Positions 24,952 to 37,300 of a stretch of DNA of 64,000 nt are shown here, in pieces. The DNA is taken from NCBI GenBank assembly GCA_013400975.1, contig WBMZ01009460.1, forward strand, positions 62,001 to 126,000, read 5' to 3'. The notes beneath the pieces were generated by a model. The model saw only the letters and a program-made list of their open reading frames with translations, made no database searches and was not told the origin of the DNA. The stretch's first letter is position 1, and the number at the start of each line of letters is the position of its first letter. The position numbers and the translations under genes are program-made. Source of the DNA: Atrichornis clamosus. Lineage: Eukaryota > Chordata > Aves > Passeriformes > Menuridae.

Positions 24952-25980
24952 ATGAACAACTCCTTAGAAAAAGTTAGAATTGGCGCATCCATGAGAACCT
25001 GCACAACCAGACATTTGTATCTGTGGCTTCTGCCTGCTCAGTGCCACCACATCTCCTCTGGGCCAGCTGAGGGTACTGGTGCCACCACCTGCACCCAGTC
25101 CTTGTGCTCTCTGCAGTGCTGTGCACCAACACCAAGACCAGAATATCAAGCCACAATTCTCACAGAAAGACTTACCCCAGGTCACACCACAAGTTCCGTG
25201 TGGAGCCAGGCAGGTCACCATCAAATTGTCCTTCTTCAGTACCTTATGAACTCCTCTTCCTCCACCAGAGATGCTGTTTTACTTCATTCCTAACTCTGCT
25301 GCTACCCACAACCCTTGCCACGTGCATGGTAACATAAGCCAAAAGGCCTTATCACTCCTAAAGAAATTTCTGGGAAGACATGTTTTCTTCCTTAAAACAG
25401 AATAAATTTTACATGCAAGCACTTCGCTCCTACTGTGAGCCAAAGGAATAACCTTCTCCCTTGCTACTCATGGATAATTTGTAAGTCTTCCTGCTCTCCT
25501 AATCCCAGCTTTCCTGAGTTACCAGGCTGATTCACCAGGTGGTTTGAGTTGCTCTGAAGTTCAGGGCAGCAAAGGCTGATGTTTTGCTTAGTCCTGAGTA
25601 TCACTGTGAAGGCTTTGGAGAACCTTTTCCATGCACCTCACTTGCCAGCCTTCTCTGAGCTCAACCAGAGGGCTGGTGCAGGAGATGGTCACATCATCAT
25701 AACATAGGTTGAGCTTTCCTAAAGGCAGAATATGAAGAGGGGGCATTAGCTAACTGGAGGGTATTTCAGGGTATTTGACATGAGACTAAGCTGTGTAGGC
25801 CAATTCTGGCAGGAGGAAAAGGGTTAAAATAGAAGATAGAGGTTGGGAGACATTGGAATAACAGTTTACAGACACCCCACATACACACCTCACAGACCTA
25901 TCCCTGGATCTTTCAGAGAAGCTGTGGGCTGTGGGGAGCCCAGCAGAGCTCTCTGCCACAGGGACATCACCAGAAGACAT
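24952..25980. other. Unique non-coding DNA
   Basis: A 113-codon frame (24952-25293) and opposing minus-strand frames lie in a slightly GC-richer patch. None has a recognisable domain. CACCAGGTGG at about 25535-25544 is palindromic, but too incomplete for a CTCF call. Confidence 0.5.
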
Positions 25981-26054
25981 GGAACCATAGAAAGGTTTGG
26001 GTTAGAAAGGACCTTAAAGATGATCTAGTTCCAACCCCCTTGCCACGGGCAGAG
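25981..26054 (-). mobile_element. CR1 LINE fragment, 3'-terminal
   Basis: The + strand shows the reverse complement of the CR1 3' end: ACCATAGAAAGGTTTGGG, then TTAGAAAGGACCTTAAAGAT, then CTAGTTCCAACCCCCT and GCCACGGGCAGAG. The element runs on the minus strand with its 3' end at the left. Only the last 75 bp or so of the element remain, typical of strong 5' truncation. An open frame at 25843-26028 runs into it and is an artefact. Confidence 0.9.
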
Positions 26055-28228
26055 ATAATCCATGATATAACACCAAAGACATCTATCATACCTACTGTAC
26101 AGAACTCACACACTCCATCCTGAGGCCTTGTCTTTTGGGCATGTTATCCCACACCTCTGATGAAATTTGACCAACAGCACGGGGAGTTCCACGCCACCTC
26201 TCCTGCTCTGTCACAAACGCTGTCACACCCAGTCCTCGTGCTAAAGCACCACTGCACCGTGCCAGCCCCATAACCGTGTGTTGGAGCAGAGATTGTCACA
26301 GTGATTACAGAATGAAAAATCTCAAGTTCTGCAGTGGAATGAAAAAAACACTCACAAACTTGCCCTGAAAGCAGTGAACAACTGCTTTCTTTTTTTTTTT
26401 TTTTTTTTGTGCTCCTCTAGACTCCGAAAGGTCTGTCTTAGGCCAGGCCCAGGGTATATGGGAGTCAGCTGCAAAGAAGGAATTGAATCCAATGTTATCC
26501 TTTCGTTCTTCTATACCTGTATCCACAACAAACAAATGAGTCAATCTGGGATGAAAGAATCAGCAGCCCCTTACCAGTGAGTGTGGCTCATACATGTTGC
26601 TGTTCCAGAGGTGTTATCAGCAAAGCTTGGGTGTCCAGTCACTGCAGAGCTCATAATTGTTTTTATCCCCTTGAAAACAACCTGGTTAGGAGCAGAATTA
26701 AATTGATTTGTGAACAATGTTTACCCTTTCTTCTTGCCACCAAGCAGACAACCAATTAATGGCATTAAAGATTAATTAACGGGGAGGCCCGTGCACTACC
26801 TGCCAGACAATTGCGTGTGGTGCTACGTGTTCAGTTCTCAAAAAGACAAGTACCTGCAGTTCTGCTTGAACTTTCTCTTTTGGAAAACTAGAGTGCAGCA
26901 AAATCGTGGAAAATGTTTTTAAAAGAAAGAAGAATGAGAGGTTAGGGGATGGTGGGGTTTCAGCTATTATTTGCCAGAGCCTCATTTGCAGGGAAAGGTG
27001 CAGAGTGCTCAGTGACTTTGGGAGCATTTGGCCTAAAATGGAGTGGAAATGTGGTCTGAGGAGTTGGGTGTGTTTGTGTAAGTTGGAAGGAGGGAGAAAG
27101 TATATACTAGGCATTTCTCATACACACATACCCCACACCTGCTCTTGACAGCTTGTTCCATGTTTCCTATCAAATGTATAAATAAAGTATATACATTTTA
27201 CATATAAATGGAGTAACACAAGCCCTGCCAACTCTCCATCTGTATACTCAGACACAAGAGCACAGAGAGAGAGAGCTGGAAATCAATGTGCACAGGGACA
27301 TATAGACACCCACTTAGCATTTAAATCCTTCCCATCCTGTGAAGTTGCAAAACAAACCCTTCTTTTCCCCTGAGGTAATAAGTCTGTTAATTATATTTCT
27401 TGCCCTGCTTTTCATTTTTATTTTCAGGCCAATCTGTTTTTCTTTTTTCCTCAGATGTATATGAAGTGGAGTTTTTATTGTTAATTTTTCTTTTGCTGCT
27501 TAAGGATATTGAGGTAACTTTGCTTAATTTCTTGTGAAGTACAAACAAAACCAGATCACACCTCCTGCTTTTGTGCTCCAGATTTTCTATGCCGACTTTG
27601 TCCAATCTAACAGGTTGCAATGGGAATCTTCTGTCTCGCTTCCTCTCTATTTTAACCCAATCTACACTTGCTCAGAGCTGTTCCCCTGGGCACACGAAGT
27701 TCAAAACTCTTCTTGCTGTTTGAGCTGAGGGAACCAGCTTCTGGCTCACGGCCGTGCTCACTGCAGCTGCTTGGCAGAGCCTCAGCGTGTGGAGTGGGTA
27801 GTAGAAGTGATTAAGAAAAAAAGGAGGGGCATAAAAATTTTAGACAGGATATGAAATAGCTGAGCAGCACAGCCAAAGGCTTGGTAACCCACTGCAAGTC
27901 AGCAGTAAGTGATCTGGGGGCTGGGATCAAACAAAGCCAGCTTGACCCCTTCCTGCAGAGGCTCTTATTGTGCAGAGGGCCTGGCATGGACTCACCACCC
28001 CCACAATACAGCCCATCCTGTGCAGCTTTGATTCTGGCACCTAACCTTCATTCTTCTTTCTCCCACCCATGGTCCTCTTTTACTTCCCACACAGGGTTGC
28101 CGTCTCTGAAATTCTGCTTCAAACATGAGTCCACTTAATCTTCATGTTTCGCTGCTCTGAAACTTCCCAGTTTCCTACCTGGTTCCTCTCTTGCCACCAA
28201 GGCCCTGAGGCTGCACCAAACCCCAGAG
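26055..28228. other. Unique non-coding DNA with simple repeats
   Basis: T18 is at 26391-26408 and (AG)6 at 27264-27275. A TATA-rich stretch with two GTATATAC words lies at 27100-27215. Short frames on both strands have no recognisable product. Confidence 0.5.
26391..26408. repeat. T18 homopolymer
   Basis: Eighteen consecutive T residues follow GCTTTC. On the minus strand it would be a poly-A, but no retroposon body adjoins it. Confidence 0.88.
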
Positions 28229-28260
28229 CATGTTTTGTATATGTCATGTTTTGTATGTGT
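28229..28260. repeat. 16-bp tandem duplication
   Basis: CATGTTTTGTATATGT (28229-28244) is followed at once by CATGTTTTGTATGTGT (28245-28260), a 15 of 16 match. This is a recent small tandem duplication or the seed of a minisatellite. Confidence 0.85.
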
Positions 28261-28806
28261 CAAATGGGGAAATCACAATATATTGCAATTCTGGGCTGAA
28301 AGTGGCTCTGGGAGATGCTCTCATGCCTGGAGGAGGGTTAGGATCCAGTGCAGGTGCTTGTGCAGAGCTTTTTCACTGACTCAGGCTGACAAGGTACAGC
28401 AGATTCCTCTGTTGGACTGAGGGCAGTGACTGCAGGAGTCAGCAACAGGTGACTCAGGGGCTGTGTCAACATTGTCCAGGAACACAAGGAGAGAAAAACA
28501 GCAGCTGCCATCGTAATTTCATTTGGAAAGGAAAAAATGCATGCATTGATTCAGCTGCAAGCCAGAGGACTCGAACAAAGAGAGTCGGGTGACATCGCAC
28601 GGCTGGCATGTCTCAGTGTGCCTCAAGAGAAGAACATTGCAGTCTTCTCTGGCTCTAAAAATCTCGGTACAGACTTCAGGCAGGTGTCTCTGAGTGTAGA
28701 AAAGAGGCTTTAAGCAGAGGAAGCTGGTTTGGTAATCAACCTCTAAGGCATCACAGCTCTGCCCCTGCTCTAGTGGGACACCTTCGACTGCACAGCCACC
28801 ACCACA

Positions 28807-28934
28807 GCACCATGGAATGGTTTGGGTTGGAAAGGACCTTAAAGATCACCCAGTTCCAACCCCCTGCCTTGTGCAAGGACACCTTCCATGAGACCATGTT
28901 GCTCAAAGCCCCATCCAACCTGACCCTATCCAGC
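28807..28934 (-). mobile_element. CR1 LINE fragment, 3'-terminal
   Basis: The reverse complement of the CR1 3' end appears as CATGGAATGGTTTGGGTTGG, AAAGGACCTTAAAGATCA, AGTTCCAACCCCCTGCC, CAAGGACACCTTCCATGAGA and CTCAAAGCCCCATCCAACC. About 128 bp survive and the rest of the element is missing. A frame at 28773-29039 crosses it and should not be called coding. Confidence 0.93.
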
Positions 28935-31900
28935 ATCTCTCCCCACTCTGGTTTTCTGGCAGTGCAACAGAGGAGCCATGCAGGCTTTCTGTCCTCTCCT
29001 TGTATTCATCAGCTGGAGAGCTATAAAGACAGACAATGATGATTGCTATTAATTATCAACAACTTTGTGTTCATTTCTGAGCCGTCTTTCAGGTCTGAGA
29101 CCTCTTTGAGGTTTGACAGGAATCTCCCACTGCTGATCTGAATGGTGCAAGGGTCACCTGGGCCAAGGGAACTTTTATCACTTTCTTTCTCTTCTCCAGG
29201 GAAATAATAACAGCTAAGATTTGAGTTTAAGCTTATTAAAGTGCCCAGTTATCTGTTTCAGCATGGATAATTTAATCAGACGATTTAAATATTTATGAGG
29301 CTGCGCTTTATTGTCGACGAAAGATAAAAATGTGCTTTAAGTGCTATTCAGAATAAGAATTATAATGATGATTAAAAAAGCCATTGGTAATGACACTTGA
29401 TATTATTATTGTTAGCTCCTAAGATTACTAAACCATCACAGAGGATTGCAAACAGGAGCCCAGGAGCTGGACTAAAACATGCTCCCTATCTCTGTCCGTG
29501 CAGATCTTGTGAAGAGATCCGTGGCTCAACACATCACCCAGGCATGCAGCCCAGAACTGTATCGTGTCTACTCAGAGGGTAAAGCCAGCCCAAAAGAGGA
29601 AAAGTCTTTTCAGTCCCTCCTACCATCATTTAAAGACAAGAACCACACAAGTGACCCTGGAAAAGGAGCCTTGCACAGGCAGGACCCTCAGCTGTGGGCT
29701 GCGAGTCACCAGAGCTGCAGCGCAAATCTGAGAGTGCGGCCGTGCCTGCAACGCCTCGCACACCCTGCAAAGCAGCCGGCCAAGAACGGCCAGTTACACA
29801 CACTGTTAAATGAGGAATCGGTTCATTTTCACCCTGGATCCTCAGGAAGGTATATTTAGCACGGGCTTCTCCGTTACAAATGGAGCCTGAGCGTTTCCCA
29901 AGGTGAACGGCTTCGCTCTTGGAGCTGCGGAGACTTCAGGGCTTCTGCCAGAAGAGACCTTGATCAGCAAGGTGTTTACATGCATAGACAACACCAAACA
30001 CATGGAGAATATCCATTGATTTAAAATAGCGATAAAACATTTATCTGAGTCAGAGCTTCTGAACCGAATATTTTGCTGGAAGCAGACCCATTAAAAAAAT
30101 TTAAATTAAGAAAACGTGTGTGGGGAGAACCCAGCTTTCTACTTCACTGGATTTTAATTTTTTTCTAATCTTTATGACCATTAAAGCTCGAACAATTTGA
30201 AGGCATATAAACCATGCATGCAAGCTGAACACACAGAAAGCAACACAGCCTGCCAGCTACTTTTGTTCTGCCTCACCTAGTTTCAACATTTTAAAATTAT
30301 ATTCACTCCCTTTCTTAACGTTCAAATTCTACTGGGTCAGTATTTTATTTATGAGTGCCAGCTATATAAGCAGGTGGCAAAAGGTATATTTTATTTATGA
30401 AATATAAATAGGCAGCAAATCTAAATTAAGTGGTAGAAAATCTATCACTTTGGGAATTTCTTATATTTGAGCTCTTATTAATGTTACATTGATGTCATGT
30501 ATCATCTTAGCATATACTTCATGCGTTTGGAAGTGTGACATAAGTGGAAGATGGATATTAATATTCCTACCATTATTTCTACTTTCCCTACCAATACTGA
30601 AGACTACCACTTCCACTAGAATAGAACAGACAATAAAGCCATTCGAAAACAGCCTGTCATTTATTTTCATTATTTTACATCAAAACCAACAATACATATT
30701 ATCTAAAAATTTTGGTGGTATGTCAGGCAATATTCCAGCTGTTCATTAGCTTTGGTTGGATTTTGGGGAGGGTGTCTGGTGTTAATTTGTTTGACAAAAG
30801 ACCTTATTAAACACTTAGTACAAAAGGTATTTCACCTTTTATTCTCGCTATTCTCTGTCTCAAAAGCAAACCAGATACCTCATCCTGCCTGTCACACACA
30901 TGCACCAGGTGTCCTGTGCATAATTAAGCAGTATTTCTCAGAAACACTGAGCCTGGAGGAACTTTTAATTCTTTGGAGGTGGAGAGGAAAATTCTCTTGT
31001 CTTCCTGATCAGATGAGGAATCCACTTTCAAGAAGGAAAAGAAAAAAATCATTTTTAAAGATTTAAAAGCTTTGACTCATTTTCCAATCAATCATTTTCA
31101 TTAACAAGTGCCTCTAAAATGCTGCTGCTGCTACGGAAAAATATTTCAACCTGTCAAGGGCTTTCTTTCCTTCCTCCCTCCTGCACCCAATTAAGGCTTC
31201 TCCTGCAGTTATTCCACTGTCTGCAGAAGGCTGAGCCTTTTTCAGACATATCCTTCCCTGTGGAGAACTGCCATTTACTCGCAGCTCTGAGACACTAAAC
31301 CACAACAACTCCTCTTTGAGAGCTGTGAAAACCCTTCTGGAGGCAGAACTAGGGAAAACACAGCCCAGCAATCCAGTGGTTCTGTCACATGTTGATGGGA
31401 TAAAGTTGTATGGAAATTTGTTAAAAAGGAAGATTACTGAAATGAATGAAATTGCATATAACTTGTTGATTTGAATGTGATTTGAATTTGAAAATAAATA
31501 GATAATAATACATAACATGCTCCCAGTAAACAGCAGGAGTTAATGCATTGTATTTAAGTGAAACTGAGTCCCAAGAAGCACTTTCCTGTGCAAAGTGAAT
31601 CAGAGGAACATTTTCAGCGTAAATTTATTCAAAACCGTCCTCTAACTCCTTCTTTGCTTTATTTACAGGTGCCTTACTATGTGGTTCCTGATCCCTTAGC
31701 AGATGCCATTATGGTTTTGAAACATCTTGGGAGCCAATGGAAGATCTTTTGGGCAGTGAAAACTCATGGAAGTTTGTGAAACTTGGTTCCACCAGTTGTC
31801 ATCTATCTGCCTCATTGCCATCTTGGTCAAAATGTTGAATTCATTAAGAATTTATTATTTCCAATTTAATAATTTCACTAATTCTCTTGAAAATTGCAAA

Positions 31901-32365
31901 CCACTGAAGCCCTCTCTGAAACGTCACAAACATTCCTTTGGGTCCAGCCAATACCTCTCACATAGTCTTTCTTCTGGCTCTTCACCAAACCTTAGCCCCA
32001 GAAGGGATATTGGGAGTCACCACCTCCACAAATGAGGAAAGAGATGCTGAGGAACAAATCAGCCTTTTCCTGGCTATCCCCAAGACCAAAAGAGAGCAAT
32101 CCCAGCCTTTCGATTTATCCCAGCTCCCGTACAGAGCCGGTGTCTGTCCCAAGCCAGCAAACTTCATGTGGTGTCCTTGTGTGATTTCCCACCCTAGGTG
32201 AGGCTCTATGAATGTGAAGGTGAAGAAATGCTGATACAAAGTTATGGAGAGCTGATCTGATATTTCTTTTACGATCAGTGAGGTAACGACTTGCTTCCAG
32301 GTAGGGAAAGGAAGAGGGAAGGGCAGCGCTGGGGTTGACTCTGTGACTGCTTTGCACGTTTTGCA
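28935..32365. other. Unique non-coding DNA with candidate regulatory block at 29210-29400
   Basis: The segment 29210-29400 is AT-rich but keeps four CpGs between 29279 and 29319. It also carries TTTATGAG (from 29292), TTTATTG (29307-29313) and GTCGAC (29313-29318), resembling posterior-HOX/CDX sites. It is the strongest-looking non-coding candidate in this block. A GC-richer patch at about 29690-29800 gives a 126-codon frame (29479-29859) without a recognisable domain. The remainder to 32365 is unique DNA. Confidence 0.4.
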
Positions 32366-32642
32366 AGGCCTGTCGTAGTAGGACAAGGGGAAATAGTTTT
32401 AAATTAAAAAGAGATCGATTTAGAACAGATATAAGGAAGAAGTTTTTTACACAGTGGTGAGGCACTGTCACAGGCTGCCCAGGGAGGTGGTGGATGCCCC
32501 ATCCCTGGGAACATTCAAGGTCAGGTTGGATGGGGCTCTGAGCAACTTGTTCGAGTGGAAGATGTCCCCAGTCATGGCAGAGGGCTTGGACTAAATGTCC
32601 TTTAAAGGTCTCTTCTAACCTAAACCATTTTATGATTCTATG
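32366..32642 (+). mobile_element. CR1 LINE fragment with intact 3' tail
   Basis: This is the only CR1 copy in + orientation and the longest, about 277 bp. It begins near TAGTAGGACAAGGGGAAAT and continues through AGATATAAGGAAGAAGTTTT, GGTGAGGCACTGTCACAGGC, GTGGATGCCCCATCCCTGGG and CAGGTTGGATGGGGCTCTGA. It ends in the family-specific CATTTTATGATTCTATG. The (AT)n microsatellite starts 11 bp later. The 204-codon minus-strand frame 32115-32729 spans this copy and is an artefact. Confidence 0.95.
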
Positions 32643-32653
32643 TTTCAAAACTA

Positions 32654-32690
<37 letters not shown>
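32654..32690. repeat. (AT)n/(GTAT)n microsatellite
   Basis: About twelve AT units are followed by three GTAT-type units, directly downstream of the CR1 3' end. The position suggests the repeat grew from the CR1 tail. It encodes the Ile/Tyr run seen in spurious minus-strand frames. Confidence 0.93.
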
Positions 32691-34328
32691 AAGCAGCACA
32701 GGAACTGTTCCCCTCCCAGCTCTCATCATTTACAAGGTACAGAGCCCTGAGACCTGTCCCCTTATGCATAATGGAAACAAGGCATAAATAGGAAAAAGAC
32801 GGGTTTGTCTTCTTTGTTAACAATCTACCTCTCCCCCTCAGAGGCAAGATGTCAGCTAGATAATTTATTAGAAAATATCACTGTAGTGTAATATGGTCTG
32901 TACTGTCCTTTGGGGCTTGAAAATCAAATATTCACTTGTCACTGTGAGGGTTGATTTAATTGATACATATAACGATTCACTCGATTGCTTTACACTTTTA
33001 AAGCTATGTGGGCTGGATTTTTCATAGTAAGAAGGGGTGGGTTTTAATTCAGGTAACGGGGAGCCACCACCAACGTTGGCACGCAATGGTTCATGAGCTT
33101 CAAACCCCAAACACCCCAAGACCAAGCAGTACCTCCCTCTCAGACGGCCGGTGCAGCGTGGGACCAGCCACAGCCCTGGCAGCCGCCGGCACCTGTTTGC
33201 CAGCCCATGGGATCCCCCCAAAATCAGCAGCAGCTCCAGCCAGCTGGCAAGTGTCAGGCACTGAGAAATTCCTCCTCGGCCCCATGGCCAAGGAAACAAG
33301 GGCAACAGGCCACGCTCCTGAAACCTGAGAGTTCAGCTAAACCCAACGAAGGATTTTGAGACCGAGCGAGACCTCCCACAATGGGCAGAGCGCCATGTGC
33401 TCCACACCAGCGGGGAATTTGTCTTGGTGAGGAGGGATGGGGGGTTTTTTTAGGTTTTAATGAGTTATTTCTTAATTTTCCAGTAACCACTATGTCACTC
33501 GGAAGGCAAAAGCACGCAGCCTAAAGTGCAGATCACTCTTGCAGGGGTAACCAGACCTCCCAGAGCAGCCCACTTGGTCTGCCCTGTAACTCAGCGGTGC
33601 CCTTCCTTAGGGAGCAACAAGTGACAGAGAGGTCACAGCAATGGGTTCAGCATTCCTATTTCCAGACATTTACTAATAACCTCTACCCAGGGATGAGATG
33701 GATGGAGGGAGGAAGCTGTGTTGAAAAGATTTTCATGAGCATGTGTCTTCCTGCCAGCAGGATGCGCCTGAACTGCCAAACCTCCTGCCCTTGTGCCTTG
33801 GACAGGCATAAAATAATCCTGGGCTTCACCCGCAGAGACAGAGACTGGCAGAGCCAGCACCTTGATCTGGTCTCTGACCAACTCAGAGACTATTCTCAGG
33901 GACTGTTTTTAGCAGAGTCAGCCAAAGCAATGTCTGTAACTTTCTTACCAATGTGTATGTCGGTTCATCAAAACTAATCTGCATGTTTCTGTCAATGTCA
34001 GTAAGTTGTTTTGATTGTGGAAATATGTGTTTTTAAAATAAAAATAAAACCACACAAGTGGAAAACAAAAACATTTTAAATGCTTTTCTTCTTTTTCAGA
34101 TGGAAGTGACTTTCATTTTGTAGTTTGCGCTTAAAACAAAAAAGAACTCAAATATTTCATTTTGAATATATAAAACCTTAGACTTGTTTAAAAACAGTGT
34201 AAGACATTTTTATTTAAGGGAGGGAACAAAAAACCCAAACAAATCCGTTTCACAGTAACCCAAAATTAAATGTATTGCCAGTTTTTCATTTGGCCAGTGA
34301 CCTTGAAAATCATAACTCTAGTTTAGGG
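32691..34328. other. Non-coding DNA with a GC-richer patch at 33050-33360
   Basis: The patch carries several overlapping open frames in at least three frames and both strands. One is an 88-codon Pro/Gln-rich frame at 33093-33359. Because many frames are open at once, base composition explains them, and no domain is recognisable. An A-rich low-complexity tract of the AAACCCAAACAAA type lies at about 34226-34245. Confidence 0.5.
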
Positions 34329-34344
34329 TCTGTCTGTCTGTCTC
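34329..34344. repeat. (TCTG)n short tandem repeat
   Basis: Three TCTG units and one TCTC unit occur in tandem. It is a small simple repeat. Confidence 0.85.
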
Positions 34345-37300
34345 TCCTTTAAGTGACAGCTAATGAATCAGATATGTGTCCTGGCACAGAATTAGAACTA
34401 CATCCTTTTGATATTACAACTTTTACAGACATTACTTATACAAACTCACATTCTTATGCTTCTTGAGGTAGTAATTTTTCTGACGGTGTTGTTTCAAACC
34501 CGTTCTGAAACCAACTCCAGTATTTAATTGGTGCAGTGTGTTTAAGAAGGGAACCCAGCTGCATTGTTGTGTTTTTTTAATACAATCTCTTTCCAGGCTG
34601 CATCTGTACTGCTAATGAATAGTGACATCAAACACATAAATTAGACTGTAGGCTGAAGATAATTAAATTGAGAAAGTTGACAAAAATAAACTATATCAAC
34701 TAAATCCCCATTTGCAAATTATTATATGTAGTCTTCAAGGTTTCAGCAGAACAATGGATACAACGGGAGGAATATAGCAAGGTTTAAATTTCACAGGCAT
34801 AATTTGATATTCTATCTGCACTGTGAGCAAGTCATGTTGCATCAGATCAAATCCCGATTTCATTTCACTGTGAAAAAAATCTATTGTTGCCACTCTTTCC
34901 CCCTACTTCTTCATTATGAGGATGTAATTTATCGAAGTGCCCCTGAGAGTTTGCAGCAGGGAATGGCTCTAGCTTTATATATTTCAAATAGCTTCTTTGT
35001 TGCAGAGTGCTAGTGGTTAACGGGAAGATAATGAAAATATGGAAATTAAATTAATTCTGTGCCAGGACTGAAAAGAATACTTTCTTTAATTTGCAATACA
35101 GCAGGGTTATGAACAAAATTTGAAGAAAGAAGAAGGAAATGTGATTGCTAGGGAAGCTGGTAGGGTGGGGATTTCTCCATTATCCTAAGCTTGGAGAGAA
35201 ATCAAGTGTTTTGCATATCGCTTACTAATGGTAGGAATCTAGATTTTGGATAGCATGGGAAAAAAATGTTAGTTAAAAAGTACTATATGGAAAGGCAAGA
35301 TATTGATCAGTGACACTCCAAGGAAGGAAATCAAAGTTTGAGTTAATAAGAAGTAAAAGAAGTGCATGGATGGCCCTAAACCCCAGCAAGATTTATTATC
35401 ACTATGAAACATAAATTCTAATTAAAGGCAAAGTCCTTTCTGGATTTTTCAGACTAAGCCTAATTATCCCAGGGAATTCAAAATTCGTTATTTGTGCCAG
35501 ATACTAGTTTCTGAATTGAAAATAAACTTTGCAACAGTGTGTGTGGAGTCTTATTTCTGGGTGTGAGCAGCAGTGAAAGAGAGAGCACATCCCTTGGGAC
35601 GCACTGGGTTATCGGGAATTCCTGCTGCTGGAGTCCACGGCAGTTGGATGCCACCCTACACTCAACACCGTTCCCTCCACTGGGTCAGCACAGAGCACGC
35701 TGACCTCCATTCCAGCTTGAACGAGTCTGCCCCACTCCAGCTCAACACTGTGGATCCTCTAAGAGTCCAACATGATAGTCCAGCAAACTCAGATTCTCCA
35801 CTGAAGCCCCATGCTGAAGATTAAAAGCAAACCAACTCCCCCCACAGACACAAGGCACGTTTCTTGCTTACTCAATATATCACACTGGTCACTGAGGTAC
35901 TTTGCACAAAGTTTCCCTCCGCCTCTGATTAAATAAAGAATATCCTAACAGCCTTGGAGAAAGACACTACCAGCAAAGACCAGCTTGCCTCCTTTATGAG
36001 TCTGGCAGGCAGTTAACAGGATGCTAAATGAATCACAAATCACTCAGGCAGACAAAACGCTACTGCTATCCAAAATTGTGTTTTTCTCATCATAGACGCA
36101 AACCAGCTATATTAAACCTGTAAATATGATGATGATCAATAATCCTGTGACTTTGTGTCTGCTCCTAACAGCTGGTTGGAGCCAGCTCCTGCCTGTTGAG
36201 GCACCTGCGGCTGGAGTCACCTCAGACACGGCGGGCATTCACTGCTGCTGTCACTGGCTACCTGCTGACACCTTGCAGACCATGGGTCTGAAACTGCCAG
36301 TGCTGTACTCACCTGGATTTGTAGTGGTCTCACGCAGCCATACCCTCTCATACACATTATAAACGTGCCACGCTTACTAAAGCTGGATCAGAGACTGTCC
36401 AAACAACTGCCTCGCAAATATTTCTTTCCACAGCTCCACAAAATGAGAAATGCAGCAGATTAAGCTTGACAGCTTTTTCTTTCAAGTACAGTTTCTCTAT
36501 CTTGTCTTCCCCACAGGCTTCCAAGAAGTGATGCATAAAGACGAATAATAAAGAAATCTCTAAACTATTCCAATAGAACAAAAGGAATATGGAGATGATA
36601 AACCATTGTGCTTCAGAAGGAAAGCCAATGACTTCCAGCCAAGTTTTCAACAGGGCAACAAACAGAGCAATTTGTTTCAGAGCTTCAAAGGGGACTGGAG
36701 CTCATCTCAAAAAGCCAGCCTTGGGGTGAGGGAGAAATCCCCTCTTCCCTTTATGGGCACCCAACATTGTCCATGAGCACGACTGGCACTTGCCACGGTC
36801 AGAGCAGGGTGAAACAGCAGGTGGATCCACATGAACAGAGGAATGGCTCCTGCAGGTAACACGGGTTGGAGCGCGGGATAAAGAGCAACATTTAACAGAG
36901 CTTTCTCCAAAGGGGAAGGACACACTCCAGCCCCCAGGCAGCAGCATTCTGTCACCACCTTCAGTCCCAGGCAGGAGACAGCACTCTGTGGGACAAGAAG
37001 CTGCAAAGTGAAATCAAAGCAATTAGAAATTAGTGACTTTCCTAAACTTGGCCAGGATTGCAGAGCTCGTTACTTCCTGTGATAAGCCACAGAAACAGCA
37101 GGACAAGTGGTAAACATGACTCTGTGGAAAGGGTACAAACAGCTATGAAAATGCTGCAGCAGTCTTCTTTTTTTCTCTCTCTCTCCACAATTTTCATCCT
37201 CATTTCTTAGAATCTTCCTCAGAATAGTTTCAATATGAAGCAAGCATTGGCAGGAGTTCCGCTCTGCTTTTTCATTCCCTTATTGTGGAAGAGCTGCTTG

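Noticed and set aside
32115..32729. 204-codon minus-strand frame
   Set aside because: It lies across the antisense strand of a CR1 element and an (AT)n microsatellite.
33093..33359. Pro/Gln-rich 88-codon frame that could look like an exon
   Set aside because: Several frames on both strands are open over the same GC-richer DNA, and I recognise no domain.
33752..33769. CTCF-like word CCAGCAGGATGCGC
   Set aside because: Two mismatches fall at strongly constrained positions.
36126..36362. 78-codon frame with a hydrophobic, signal-peptide-like N-terminus
   Set aside because: It is short and isolated, without homology or regulatory context. Frames with a hydrophobic start are common by chance.
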